64,000 nt of DNA from Dendrophyllia cribrosa (GCA_024195265.1 JAJLRJ010000005.1:47316894-47380893), one strand, 5' to 3'. Shown: positions 35,301-49,356, counted from the first letter of the stretch. Numbers and translations: made by a program. Notes: a model not told the origin generated them from the letters alone.

Positions 35301-36437
35301 ACATGCATGATGCTATCCACAGGAAGCTAACGAAGAAAATTATATGGTGCTGAAATATATTTCTAAACAGTTATTGTGTTTTTACTTGCTAAAGTGTTTC
35401 AATTTAATTGCCTTATCCGCACCCCTACCCCCTTAAACGCAAACAAAACTGCATTGCGTGACATAACCGAAAAAAGACTGAAAGCAAACGTCCGACATGT
35501 TTTGTTTGTACTTCAAAGTAACATTTCAAATCTTTTAGCGCACTACAAAACCGAGGAACGCTCCAAAAGGTACTTAGCCCTTTGAATAGATGCCGTCATA
35601 CTGAAAAGTGTCGAAAGTTTAACAAAAATTGGCTGACCCGACCGTTTAATATTACGTTGTTGTCGTCCGACGTTTATCGGACGTTGTAAACAAGACTAAA
35701 GGACGTACGATGAACGGTGAAAAAAATGCAAGAAAATGATCTCTGGATAAGTCTTCTACAACAAATAAGGTAAGAAAATTTCAAAACATTTTTTCTATGG
35801 GCTACTTTAACCTTATTTGTGTTAAGACATTTGGTGGAAAGTGAAATGTTTGTGTGACCCGCAAATTGATTGTTGACCTCGTAAGGTCAAATAACTCTTA
35901 ATTTAACTAACTTTGAAATGCTCTCGCGTCGCTCTGAATCATTTGCCCAAAGAAATTTTTACGGCAATCTCAAGATCATCTTTATACAAATTAACCAACA
36001 GAAACTTAATCCGTTTGAAGGTTTAGCACATGGTGAAAAGTTCTTTTGTTTACGAGGTACTTTTAAAGAAGTAAAATATATGTCTTCGAAATAAAATTAT
36101 TTTGCAAGCAAAGAACAACAAAATAATTCCCTAAATCACTCTACTAGATAACTAAAGATTGCATAATATGATTTTCATGTTTTAAATGCTGTAGCGTTAC
36201 TTGTTTTTGCAAGCGAAGCTGTCAAAGTTGTGCAATAATTTTCCACCTCAAATGGCAATTTTAACGGACTTTCGTTATTTGAATTTTTCTTTTAAATAAA
36301 AAGATATTTGGCCGAAAAAAGTATCAAGTGATTTTTGTTATACCTTAATCTATCTAACTTTAAAATATGCAAGAAATCGAATTTTTATTACTTGCCAGAA
36401 AATTTCAAATTTGTCTGATTTTTACGGACAGGCGCTC
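32345..36437. mobile_element. TTAA-type element with very long TIRs
   Basis: The ends GAGCGCCTGTC(T/C)GTAAAAATC are inverted and flanked by TTAA (32341-32344 and 36438-36441). TIRs extend about 830 bp (left 32345-33172, right about 35605-36437) with indels. The interior contains a second element (33381-33900), a duplicated 60-bp block (about 34045-34105 and 34170-34225) and G tracts (34509-34524, 34539-34556). No transposase seen. Probably piggyBac/Kolobok-like and non-autonomous. Confidence 0.75.
33381..33900. mobile_element. Non-autonomous TIR element with GGATCCGATCC repeats
   Basis: Termini TATGGAGGGGCATTCTGGAC and complement, flanked by the 6-bp direct repeat CTAAAG (33375-33380 and 33901-33906). 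A block containing TTGGATCGGATCCCATA is repeated inside each arm. The middle (about 33555-33790) is unrelated sequence. Confidence 0.75.
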
Positions 36438-36699
36438 TTAATACTCGTCAAACTTCCCTGACAGCTTTCTATTGTCTATGAACCAATCGGAGTTTTCCGT
36501 CCCTGGTGCGGCGGGGAATTCGAAAGCGAAAGTTACAGAAAAGACTGCAGTCCCTTTTCGTACCGCCTCTCTCCCAGTTTCCCCTCGGTTCTTTCGCTCG
36601 CTCCAGTCTCACCAAGCTTGTTTTTGTGATTAGCTCGCCCGCTCGATTGACTGAAAAGGGACAGCTAGCAGTCTACTCTCGAACTTTTCAATTTTATTT

Positions 36700-37170
36700 T
36701 ATACACTTTGTTTTCTTTGTTTTTTTTTTTACCTTTAACCCCCAAAGGTTCGTGCGCCTGCATGTGGTTGGGGAGTACGTTCCCATTTTTCCTACTCAGG
36801 GGTTTTTGGATTTTCGTACCAGGCGGCGCACTGGCTTGTGATCCGAGTAGTCTTTCAATTTTATATGTCTGCCGACAATGTACTTGATGAGGACGGCATT
36901 AAACACTAGGGCCCATAGTTCGAGCTGCACATCCATTCTGTTTGTTTGTCGTGAATATAAATATGGATTGTAAATGATACATTTTTTCAATGTATTTCTA
37001 GTAAACCTAGCTTGCAGAGGCTCGTTCGTTCTCTTCTTGGACTAGTTTTATATAGTCCATATACAGTTAATTCCGAATTGTCCGGAATGAAAGCTCAACG
37101 GCTGGGAAACTGGATTTACGGGAACGAGGTTGCAGTTATTGTAAATTTCCCATACATAAATCCACGCGTT
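36700..37170. other. Intergenic, nothing recognised
   Basis: No supported gene; T-rich tract near 36720. Confidence 0.45.
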
Positions 37171-37171
37171 A

Positions 37172-37508
37172 AGGCCCGTTTACACATGCGATTTTTGATG
37201 CGATTTTTGTCGCGCTCCCCAATGCAACTTTTGTCGCAAGTGTAAACTAGCAGCGATTTCCTGTGCGATTCGGGTGCGACATTTGCTTTGATTTGCTGTG
37301 ATTTCCCAAAAATCACCGCCAAGTTGCATCAGGTTTCGAACATGTTCGGCCCAGTCTGCGATATCGCGGGACAAATCGCGCCAAATCGCACTAAAATCGC
37401 CGCCCGTTTACACATGCGATTTGAAGATGCAACTAGCGCGCGAAAAAAATTGCATCGGCAAGTGCGACAAAAATTGCACAAAACATCGTCTGTGTAAACG
37501 GTCCTTTA
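37172..37508. mobile_element. MITE with GCCCGTTTACACATGCGA ends
   Basis: The left terminus, near 37172, is GGCCCGTTTACACATGCGAT. The right one, near 37490-37505, is the complement of GGACCGTTTACACAGA. The internal GCCCGTTTACACATGCGAT recurs at 37402-37421. Repeated GCGATTT/AAATCGC words fill the body. Harbinger-like by eye only. Confidence 0.55.
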
Positions 37509-37510
37509 AA

Positions 37511-37852
37511 GCAGTTTTCATTTGAGTCAGTCGTAAAACCAAAACCAAAGTAATTACTCTGACCAATCACAGCAGTCGTAAACAATCCAATGAACCAATC
37601 AGAGCTCGAAGCAAATACATGATCGCCGGCGCCAAGCGCGGGAAAACGCGTGCGAGCAAGTCACGATTGGTTTTGGTTTTACTTCTGATTCGTCGAGAAA
37701 GTGACTTTCTCGCACGCGTTTTCCCGCTCATTGGCGCCGGCGACATGCATTTGCTTCGAGCTCCAATTGATTAATTGGATTGTTTACGACTGCTGTGATT
37801 GGTCAGAGTAATTACTTTGGTTTTGGTTTTACGACACTCAATTGAAAACTGC
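37511..37852. repeat. 342-bp near-perfect palindrome
   Basis: GCAGTTTTCA...TCGTAAAACCAAAACCAAAG on the left folds onto its complement on the right, including CTCTGACCAATCACAGCAGTCG and GCGGGAAAACGCGT arms. The unpaired centre is only about 40-60 bp. A foldback MITE, which would form a long hairpin if transcribed. Confidence 0.8.
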
Positions 37853-38188
37853 AAAATAATTGAAAATTGTAATTACTGAATCACATTCTTTTTTACTTTT
37901 ATGTTAGGGAATCCTTAACACAGGGTTAACCTGTGGATTTCCTGTTCAAGAACTTATTTGTATTTATATTTTAACAAGTTTTTTTTGAATAAATTGTTAT
38001 TATAACACGTCAGGAGCTGATGGGGTCCAGAACACGTGTCATATTCTCTCATATTTTTTTTCGGCTAAACACCCTAAAAGGTACCACGATAATTCTTACG
38101 GTGGGTCATTTTATATTTTAGCATTTTCTGTACCAATGAAATGTACTAATTTTACTGATTTTACATGGGAGTACCTCTCCCTCCCCCG

Positions 38189-38189
<1 letters not shown>

Positions 38190-38244
<55 letters not shown>
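38190..38244 (+). repeat. 55-base C tract
   Basis: Uninterrupted C run about 280 bp upstream of the FBXO8-like first coding exon. Assembly length may be unreliable. Confidence 0.9.
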
Positions 38245-38246
<2 letters not shown>

Positions 38247-38521
38247 GGACAAAGAGTTTTCTGGTATGAAATAAAATTAACAAACAACGACGGATATTTG
38301 GGCCAGCAGTTTCCTGTCAAGAGCACGCGTAATTGCTTATCCTCGTAGCCACGTCATAATGCCCGATGTCATTTGTTATGATCACAACAAAATGGGGTTT
38401 GGCTGAGTTGCAAAAATGTTCTTTTAAATTTTAAAGCACGTTTTATGCGAAATCGAAGAAAGCAGTGGTTTCCTTGAAATCCAGGAGACAGGAGCCACGT
38501 TATGAATTTCTGATCGCATGC

Positions 38522-38700
38522 ATGGGACAGCTGCAGTCTATAGTCCATCGCAGAAGAATTCAGCTGGAAACTTTTCCAGATCTCAGTAACTTTCCTCCTG
38601 AAGTTGCTGTCTGTGTTCTGTCGCATTTAAACGCCACAGATCTTTGTCTTGCCGCTTGCGTTTGGAAGCATCTAGCCGACAATGAACTACTGTGGCAAAG
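38522..38700 (+). CDS. FBXO8: FBXO8-like exon 1 (F-box)
   Basis: ATG at 38522. Donor AAAG|GTTAGT. Ends after two bases of a codon. Confidence 0.85.
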
Positions 38701-41700
38701 GTTAGTTGGACAGCTTAATATTTTGTATTTATTTTTATTTTGAAAGGCGCGACAGAACTTCAGATTATCGATCGATCTGAAGCTCTTTTGTGAATTTTGA
38801 TATTTCCATTCTTCTTGCTTTGTTCTGTCGTTTTTTTTTCATTAACTACCTACCAGGCCTATAGTTAGATGTAAACTCGTCCTTCACCTTATCTTTCTTT
38901 TCGTTTTTGTATCGATTCTTTGCTCGTAAAATTTTCGGGCACTTGATGTGGACAGGTGAACACGAACTACATGTATACCAACATTATATTTTATTTGCTG
39001 AGGTGTTCCTTAGATACACTGATAAACATTCGAAATCAGCAAAAACAGCTGGTTTATTTTAATTATAATCATGCACACAAATGTTTGAGATGAAATGTTG
39101 TCATATCTTATGACATTCATTTTGACAAGAAAGTTATGATTCTGTCAAACTGTTCCAATTATTTTGTTAAATTGTGTTTTTGCATCATTAATTAAGGTGC
39201 AACTAATATTTCCAGGCAATCAAATAAATTGCCATTTTACCAATATTTAGTCAATAAAGTAAAAGATGTTGGATGACTGATGTTTTTGACAACTCGGCTG
39301 CTACTACCATCAATTTTATGAAAACATGAACACATGGTGCAAAAACGTGATGTACATGTAAATGGTATCAAACATGTCTTGACTGTTTACTACATGTATA
39401 CTGCTTAAGATCTTAAATTCATTGAGATGTTAAAGTCATCCAGTATAAAAACGGGATGCATTAAAGTAGATGGCCAAACAAAAAAACATAAGATTTTCTA
39501 AAAACAAGGAACGGGTTCTACTCGCGGACTAGAATGGATACAACTAAACTTGGCAACAAATAAATTTTTAAAACCCAAATATACACTGTACAAACAAATC
39601 CTAATACCAGTCACATGGTAGAGACTTTGCTTATTTTGCAAATCTTTTTGTCAATTTCGTCATCAAAGACAAGGAAAGGAAATGCAAACATTTTTGAAAA
39701 GTAAACTCAGTCGAGGAAGCGCTTTTTGCTGGAGATGGACAAGGAACTACAGTAGATATGGCCAAAGCACTCATCTGAAATGTTTAAAGTGCCTATAACC
39801 CCTAGAAAGTTATTTTCAGAATCAACTCTATGTACATTGAATAGTTGAATGGTAAAATATTTCTGGTTTTGAACGTCGTGTTTGAGTCTAGGCCAATGAG
39901 ATCACTAGTTGTAACAATGAAAAAAGTTGACATTCCATCGTACATTGCCGTTCAGCACTATCCTTCTCATGCAGATCATTACTTAAAGGTTACGCAATGA
40001 AATTCTAAGGTGACGAAACAATTCCGGCTAGTTTGGGGGTTAAAGTGCCAATCACTCCTAGAAAGTTATTTTCAGAATCAACTCTGTGTACATTGAATAG
40101 TTGAATGGTAAAATATTTCTTGTTTTGAACGTCGTGTTAGTGAGTTATAGAGATTTGAATTTACAAAATGCTAATTAGATGACGTCAACCCGGGAATTGC
40201 CATTATTTCTTCACCAATTTACAATGCGCAGTTCAGAGCTTGAAGATAATTAAAAATAAACTGTGGATAGTCGATTGATTCGTAAAAATATTACTTGGAG
40301 GTGAAAACAAGTAGTTGTATAATAAATTATTCCCGGGTTGACGTCATCTAATTTGCATTTTGTAAATTCAAATCTCTATAACTCACAAACACGACGTTCA
40401 AAACCAAAAATATTTTACCATGCAACTATTCAATGTACATAGAGTTGATTCTGAAAATAACTTTCTAGGGGTTATAGGCACTTTAAGTCATCTGTTAACA
40501 TGCCTCTAAACAACACACTTAAAAGAAGATGTTAAATGCGCCTCGCTTATTTTTCGTTTTTATCTCATGAATATGCGAAGTGTTGAGCGAGGTGTAGTAT
40601 AAGGGAACAGATATGCAAATCTTCACTCGTTCCATCACATGAAAACCTTTTGAATTCCTCAGTGTATTGTTTAAAGATGATTGCTGTAGTTTAATTCCCC
40701 AGTGTATTACATCATTCAGTTGCCTAGACAGTCTTGTTTCACACAATGCATATAATAATAATAATAATTAATGACTTATAAAGCGCACATATCACAATGT
40801 CTCATGGCGCTTTACATACACTTATGAGAATTTAGATCGGACGTCAGCTTATGAAGGTGCCTCAGGCAGCCGCTATCAGTCCATTGTTGATCTCATCTCC
40901 CCCACCCCACCCATGAACATTGTATTATGTCACGTTAAGTTGTTTTGGTCATTTTAAATCTGTTTTACTCTTCAATTTTTTGACTTCAAACTCAGTATGG
41001 AAAATTAAAACTGATCTGTGGACAGTCTCGTTTCACACAATGCATATTTAAGTCACTCGAACATGTTTTGGTCGTTTTACTGTTAAGTCTGTTTTCTTTT
41101 CAATTCTTTGACTTCAAACTCAGTATGGAAAATTAAAACGATGGTGCGATTTTGCATAATCAGCCTCAAATCGCATCTGATTGCATAATTACTCATGCGC
41201 ATAGCGGCATGAGTTAGAAAATGGCCTCCTTTTTTCTTTTTATTATTATTTTCTTTTTTTGTGTCACAATTTTGCATGCAAATTTATGCACGTATATTTG
41301 CGTTCGACGATAGGAGAACGCTTTCTAATTTCATCAGGTATCGGTCTGGGCGCAGGGGATTGTGGGAGGAATTGGGCTGGATGCTATGCGATTTCAGGGT
41401 TTGGATGCCATCTTGGACTGGCACACTTAGCCTTGATTCCATTTGGACTAGCACACGTAGCCTCGATTCCATGTGATAATTTTCTTGGCCGCCGGGAACT
41501 GGTATTTACACGTAACAAGATGCTCAGGCCATAGAAAATATGCCAATCAGCGAGAATCAAATCATGGCGATGATTCAGCTGACACGAACGAGACAAACAA
41601 ACGAGAATTGAGCAAGAATAGAGCGAGACATATGTACCGCCGTAACATTCGGATGGCCTGACTGAGCTAGAATCGGGCCATATTCAAGCCATCCCGTTCG

Positions 41701-44700
41701 AAAATTTATGGCCAGACACGAGCGAGATTCAAGCCAGAAAACGAGCAAGAATCAAGTGACGAATGTTTTTCTCACTTTGATGGAGGGTGGATCGATGGAA
41801 CGCTCGCGAAACCAAACGCGGCTTATGTTTATTCCCGAAGACACTCCAAACTTTCTGTGATGTTTTAGCGGGGTGGAAAACTTGAAAATGAAGGCTGAGA
41901 GTTTGGAAAAGCTTAATCTTAATTTGGCGAGCGAAACTACAAAGAAAACAGAGAATTTGTAGAAGCGCATCGTCTGTTTATATAAATACTTGCGACTTTC
42001 GCTTTTACCAGCGTGTTTTCAGGTTTCAAATTACCGTTTTGACATATGCAAATTCGGTGCACTTTTCCCACTTTTCCTAAGGGACCGCCAAGCACTTTTC
42101 TTTACCAACAACTACAACAAACTTCAAAGGATTTTTTTTTCTGCTACCAAACTTTCCCTACCGTCTTCATACACAGAGTAAATACAGGTTTCACTGTACA
42201 CAATAACCCTTAATTTGACAATATGCCATAGACCTATTCATCTATCCCAATAACCAAAAATTAAAATCTCCCCTTTCAACTGCCGAACGCACTACCCTAA
42301 TCTCCGATTACTCCTAGTTTAAATTATGCTCTTCCAGTTCATAGCCTTGCCATTTACACTTCCTGTTTTGATGACTTCCGGCTACTCTCACTTCCGGTAA
42401 AACAGCATTACTGAAGTGTCACGACAGCGTCTCCTACAACCCTACTTACATAACTAATGTTCACGTTAGGTATATATAACAGTCAGAAGAATCACTGGCT
42501 TCATTGTGGCCCGGTGCAGCCTTCATTTACAAAACATTCAATGGTAAACAACCTGGTTTGCAGGAACGATGACTGAATGAAAGGAGTAACGTTTCTCCAT
42601 GTCGGACATCTTATGTATTATATATCATAAAACTTTCTTACGCATGCGCATGAGTATAGGCAGCTTGCAGCCTCTTGTTCTGTAAAAATCGCATAATTCA
42701 CGAAAATTCGCACAATTTGAACAAAACAGACTATAAATTATTGCTTTAGCTAAAAAAAAATCTGAAGATACACGTCATTTCAAGATGATTTTACCTTTCA
42801 AAAACTTAAGAAACCTTTCAACCTTCGATTTTGTTTGAAGATTGCTCTCCAAGGCGTTATTTGAGTGTTGCGGTCGGGGCCTGTAATTAAATTTAATTCT
42901 ATAGCCATTATGTATTGGTACAGCCAAAACAATCTGAATCCTTTTCAGAGTTGACAAATCAGAATTGCTGATATATATTCATGACACTGACATGATATCT
43001 ACATGTATGCTCGTGTTGTAAGTATCTGTGAAAAACAAACCGGGAAAAGTGCTTCAAGAATCAAGAATCAGCAAAATCATGGAGCTGTGTTTGTTAAATG
43101 CAAAACTATGTCTTCATGGATAAGTTTGTTGTTAAAACACCGGTTGTGTCTTTGACAGAAAAGAAATTAAGCTCACACCTTCCAGTAAATATAACTACAA
43201 AAGAGAGGGCAAGACAATACCCAGTAGGTATCTTTCATGCGGATGATGGTCTTCTGTTCTGTTCATCCTGCAACGTTGTGATAGACTACTGTATCTACGG
43301 AAGTGTGTGGTGGACAAGCATCTAGACTCGGTATCGCACAAGCAGAACACTGAATAGCGAAATGCTACATTAAATAAATGTTCCTTTATGTTCTTATTGT
43401 GGTTTGAGCAGCATAAAAGTGGTTTTCTTCCTTTGAAACCTAGTAAAACATGCATAAAAAAGCTCCAGAAAAAAATGCATAATTTGCATATTTACCGCAT
43501 AATAGTCCTTTTTTATTGCATAATTTGCCTCGAAAAAAATCGCATAATTTCCATTTTTTTTATTGCACCCTATCAGAAGCCTTGTTAAGTTGTTTCATAT
43601 TCACAAGGTGGCTCTTAAGAGCCCTTTGATTATACTAGACGTTAAAGTCATCTCAAGATGACTTAAATGTCTCTAGCATAAAAACAGCCAATATCAGCTG
43701 GAAGATGTTTTAAAGTAAGTTTGTTTGAATACCACAAGATTTTATTCAAATGTTTGGAACTAACAACTTACTGATTTTGAAAACTGGAAAAAAAACTTTT
43801 GTAACCCCCAAATTGACATAAAAATTGTTCACATTCATCTTCTAGGCGAATTTATTGTTTCTTTTCTGTTTTTTTTTTACACAGCCTTGCAAAATCTACT
43901 TGGGGTTATGTTTCAGCTTACAAAAGAAGACATCAGGTGACTATTAGTGATGCTCGCCTAGAAACACTATGTTCTAAGGCATTTTGATAGAATTCTACAG
44001 TCAACTCTATTAAAGTGGACACACCTGTCAGGCAGACACCCTGTAGGTGTGTGGACAGACCCTGTAAGGTGGACACCTGTAGGTGTGTGGACAGCCCCTG
44101 TAAGGTGGACACTCCTAAAAGATGGACACCCCCTTAACGTGGACACTCCTATCAGGCAGATACCCCTGTATGGTGGATAACCCTGTAATATTGACATCCT
44201 TGTAAGACAGACACCTCTGTAATGTGGACACCCCTATCAGGCATACACCCCTGTAAGATTGACATCTCTGTAAGACCAACACCCCTGTAAGGACACCTCT
44301 ATCAGGAAGACACCCCTGTAAGGTGAACACCTCCAAGGTTCTCCGGAAGCCCCGGCGACTGGCGAAAATTGCCGTCTACTCATCCTGGGCGCCGGCTAGT
44401 CAGTAAATATGTGGCGGAAGATAAGGATAAATCCGTCCTATTTTCTTCCCAACACTTGTATGGCTATAAAAACAAATCCTTCGTAGCCATAAGATAAAGG
44501 TAACTTAGCCAAGTTCGAAGTATCAGATTATGTTTGGCCAATTTAATGAAGAATGACTATCATTTCATGTTACAGATCATATAACATATATGTACAGTAT
44601 ACAGTATAAAAAGTATATTTCAAGAGTAGCAGTAACATTTTTCAGTGCACCAGGATGTGTCTCCAGTGTCTTAAGTATATAAAGTATATTAAGGGTGGCA

Positions 44701-47700
44701 ATTATTTTTTTCAGTGAATAATAAAAAGGTTAAAAACTGCCTGAAAATGAAATGATTTTTTTCATCTCTGTTGCCCCCAAAATGCACCAGAATGCATCTC
44801 CAGTGTCTTCATTTTTAAACATTTTCTTGTGGGGAGGGGGCGGGGGGGGGGGGGGGGGGGGGGGGGGCGGGGGGGGCATGCCCCCGGATCCCCCAAGATA
44901 CTCGTGCCCTTCGGGCACTCGAGTGCCAGGTGCCGCCTACTTTCAATTTACAGCCAGCTAGTCTAATTTTTCTGGAGAACCCTGCACTTCTACAGTTTAT
45001 CAGGAAGACACCCCTGTAAGGTGGACACCTCTACAATGTATCAGGAAGACACTCCTGTAAGGTGGACATCCCTATAAGATTGATATCCTTGTAAGGTGAC
45101 CACCCCCTGTCAGGCAGACATACCTGTAAGATGGACACCCCTGTAAGGTGGACATCAGTTGTTAGCTCTTCCTGGCCAAATTTCCCTTGTTTGTCTGAAA
45201 CTAAAACTCTCTAAATTAAGGCAGACACCTCTCTAAGGCGGCCAGCTAGCACTGGTCCTGAAGGTGTCCGGCTTAGACTGCCTGAGTTCACTGTAATGTA
45301 AGCTGCAAACAACAGTTTATATTATATAATACAATGTACAGTTATTAGTATAATTATGTGACAGACAGCCCTGTAAGGTAGACACCCCTGTAAGGCAGAC
45401 ACCTCTCTAAGACAGGCAGCTAGAGCTAGTCCTGAGGGTGTCTGGCTTAGATAGAGTTCACTGTAATGTAAGCTGCAAACAACAGTTTGTTATATAATAC
45501 AATGTACAGTTATTAGTATAATTATGTGCCAGACAGTCCTGTAAGGTAGACACCCCTGTAAGGTGGACATCTCTCTAAGACAGGCAGCTAGAGCTGGTCC
45601 TGAGGGTGTCTTGCTTACACAGAGCTCACTGTCAGTAATGTAAGCTGCAAACAACAGTTTATATTATATAATACAATGTACAGTTATTAGTATATGTGAC
45701 AGACAGCCCTGTAAGGCTGGTAGACACCCCTATAAGGTGGACATCTCTCTAAGGCGGCCAGCTAGCGCTGGTCCTGAGGGTGTCCGGCTTAGACTGAGTT
45801 CACTGTATATATTTGACACATTATCAACCTTTATGTTTTATTCATCTTCTAGGGAAGGCTTTCTTTCAAAGAGCTGTACATGTTGTTAGATGAAGGAACA
45901 TGCCTTTTCAATTACGACCCACATGAGGCAAGTTTATGTTGTTTTGTTTTGAAAAATTAATGCTAAGTTTAGTATTGAACAAAAAGTTCTGAAAAATGAA
46001 TCTGGTAAAGGAAGAGAAAAAGTACAGTCTAAAGGAAAGTAATGGCTGGCCAGAAGAATGAAAGCATGAATGGTCATGCTTAAGACATAATCGTTAACAA
46101 ACACAAAATACAGACCCACTTTATGTACAAAATAATAAACAGTATCGTCAGGAAAACAATGCTCAGGCCATAATTTATAATATACTTAATAATAATGATA
46201 ATAATAATAATGATAATAATAAAATGCTTGTATCCAATAATTGCACTAATTTAAATAAAAATAGAAGGAAACTATAATTTTGGGCTGGTTAACCAGATTT
46301 CATGTAGCTTGGCTTTGTAGCACCAAAGAAGGGTATCACAATACAGTATGTTAATATTTTCTTGTTTTGTTCCAGGGAATGATTTATTTTATTAGACATA
46401 ATATATTGGAGGACTCCGTTGTGGAAATTGCCAAATTTATTAACTGCACTGGAGTACTCAATGGCAAATCAGTCCGAGAATATCTCAACACAAGGTTTGT
46501 TATTATCTGATCTCAGTGAATGCTAAAATATATCTGTAATGTGGATCAAAAGTTAGCCAGTAACATGCAAGATCTTGTGGCAAGAAATCTTGAAGTGCTG
46601 GGAAATGGGCCTCACTGAATAACCTTGCTAGACTGAAATTGTTTTTTGGTATGATTCGTGGTTTTTCCAATTGTGTGGTTCCAGGAAGGGGGGGAGGGGG
46701 GGTCTCAAAATCAAAAAAAGTTTTTTTTTTTTAAGGAAAGTATGGAGGCACGGTGGTCTAGTGGTTAACACGTCGGACTTTCAACCTGAAGGTCCGTGGT
46801 TTGAGCCTGGTCTCGGCCGTTATGTTGTTTCCTTAGACAAGAAACTTTACTCCACCTTGTCTCTCTCCACCCAGGTATATAAATGGGTACCAATGATATA
46901 ATGCTGGTGGGTATAAAAAATATAACCTTGTGATGGTCCAGCATCCCATCCAGGGGGGAGTACATGTAGTAAATTCTCTCAGTCTCTTCATGCTACTGAA
47001 ACTGGGTTAAGCTCCGGCAGTTGTGAGCCATTAGGCTTATGAAGACTTACCTCTAACATGAAGCCAAACATAACTGGGATTTCCAGGGAGAGGGGGGGGG
47101 GGGGTGGGGTTAAACCAAAAACCCTCCTGTGGGGGGAGGTATGGATATTTTCTGGAATAACACATTGCACTGTAAAGTTTAGAATACATACTTTATTAAA
47201 GTGTTGCATGTTTTCTAAAAATAATACCTATGGCATTCCAGCAGGTTGCAAACAAATATTGTTTGTTCATTATTATTGTTATTATTGTTTTATGCAGAAG
47301 AGACGTTTTACAAGAAATTGTGAATATGCAGAATTATGAAGGGGTTTTTCTACCTGTGGCATTAAGGTAATGTTTGAGTTCATGCAAGTTTAATAGAAAT
47401 TAAGACCAAATGAGAGAGAGATTGAAAATTTTAATGCATTGTCAAGCCCTTAAAGAGCACATGCGAGTTGGCAAGAGTGCAGGAGAGTTGCAGAGAGTGC
47501 ACAAGAGTTGTCGAAAGTGCACAAGAGTTGTCAGGAGTGCAGGAGAGTTGAAGAGAGTACACAAGAGTTGTGGAGAGTGCACAAGAGTTGCTGAAGAGTT
47601 GCTGAAAGTTGCCGAGAGTGCAGGAGAGTTGCCAGGTGCATGAAGGTTGCGGAAAGTGCACAAGTGTTGCAGAGAGTGCATGAAGGTTGCCGAGAGTGCA

Positions 47701-49321
47701 CAAGAGTTGCCTAGAGTGCATGAGAGTTGCCTGGAGTGCATGAGAGTTACCAGGAGTGTATGAGAGTTGACAAGAGTGCACAAGAGTTGCCGAGAGTGCA
47801 CAAGAGTTGCCAAGAGTAAAAGAGAGTTGCCGAGAGTGCACAAGAGTTTCCAAGAGTGCACAAAAGTTACTGAGAGTGCAGGGCGATTGAAATCAACGTT
47901 TACAACTTTCATCAACTCTTGTTCTCATTTTGCCCAGTTTTAGTTTTTTCTTTGTTATTATTTTTAACAATGTGCTTGTCTTCCTGTTGCAGACAGTTCT
48001 TTGAACGAGTTTATCCCCCTGACCAAAGAGGAGAATTCTTAGATACTCTTTTGAACAAATTTTCAATTCAGTTTTGTGCTACAAATCCTACTACATCCTT
48101 TACCCCTGGTGAGTTTCACTTTGTTCTTGTTTTCGAGAGCCACTGGTTTATCAGTTTTTAACTTGTGAATATGCAAAGCGTTGAATGAGTTATAGCAGAT
48201 GGTGACAGTATGCAAATTTTCACTCCTTCCATCCGTCAACTGTAAACTTTTCTTGGTAATTCTGCTGACCATTACATAAGGCTTGCATACCGTAAATCCT
48301 CTATAAAGCCCCCCTCAAATAAGCCCCCCTCTCCAATAACTCCCCCCCCCCCCCCCTTTTTTTTGAAGCAAGAAATTCATTAAGCACCCCCTCTCTTTTA
48401 AGCCCCACCTCTTTTCCTTCACAACCCAGACAATCTGACTGTATAACTGGTACATTTGTACCATTCCAATCCGGGCACAATTTCATATACACAGTACTCG
48501 GGAGCTTTGGCGAAAATATAACCGGTAGTTGTACTAAAAATGATCATTATTACAGTAATCAGTGAGTGGTGAACTGCTTGTGTTCGCTAAATTGTAATAA
48601 GCCCCCCTCTCTAGTGAGCCCCCCTTAAAAGCACTTGAAATCAATAAGCCCCCCACTCCCCGGGGAGGAGAGGGGGGGGGGCTTAATAGAGGATTTACGT
48701 TATATATTTTGCCCATTGCAATTGCGATAGGTAATGGTCACCTGCCTTACCCATGGGGACAGGGTTGGAGGGAGGGGAGGGGGTCAGGGTCATAGTAGTA
48801 GTAGTAGTCATCATCTTCATCACTCTTCACACTAGTAGGTACAAAAGGCCTCAACATTCTCCTTCCATGCCACCCTGTCTCCTGGTCTCGCAATGCTCTG
48901 GTTGTTCCATTCTGCCTGCTGCCCCACTTCTTCCACAGTTCTCCTCCAGGTCATTTTAGGTCTTCTTACTGCCCTTTATCCTCTGGTCTCCATTCTAACG
49001 CCACCATGCAGTCATTGGATCTCTCTCCACAAAGTATATGTCCAATCTAATTCCAATGTCATCTTATCTCATACCTGATTTTGCTGATGAGTCTCATCTC
49101 GGTAATTCTTTCATTGCTCACTCACACAGGCCATGTGGTCCTTATAATCCTTTTCAAGCATTTAAACTGGAATGCGTTCAATTTCTTTTCTTCACCCATA
49201 GTTATCTTCCATGCTGTGAACCCATATAGGAGTACTGATCTACACGTAACTAGCATCTTATACAGCTAAACTTTAGTTTTCTTTCAAACTCCTCTTGTGT
49301 AGTAGTAGTAGTAGTAGTAGT

Positions 49322-49356
<35 letters not shown>

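Noticed and set aside
47431..47915. 140- and 157-aa minus-strand ORFs
   Set aside because: Translation of the 20-bp intronic minisatellite.
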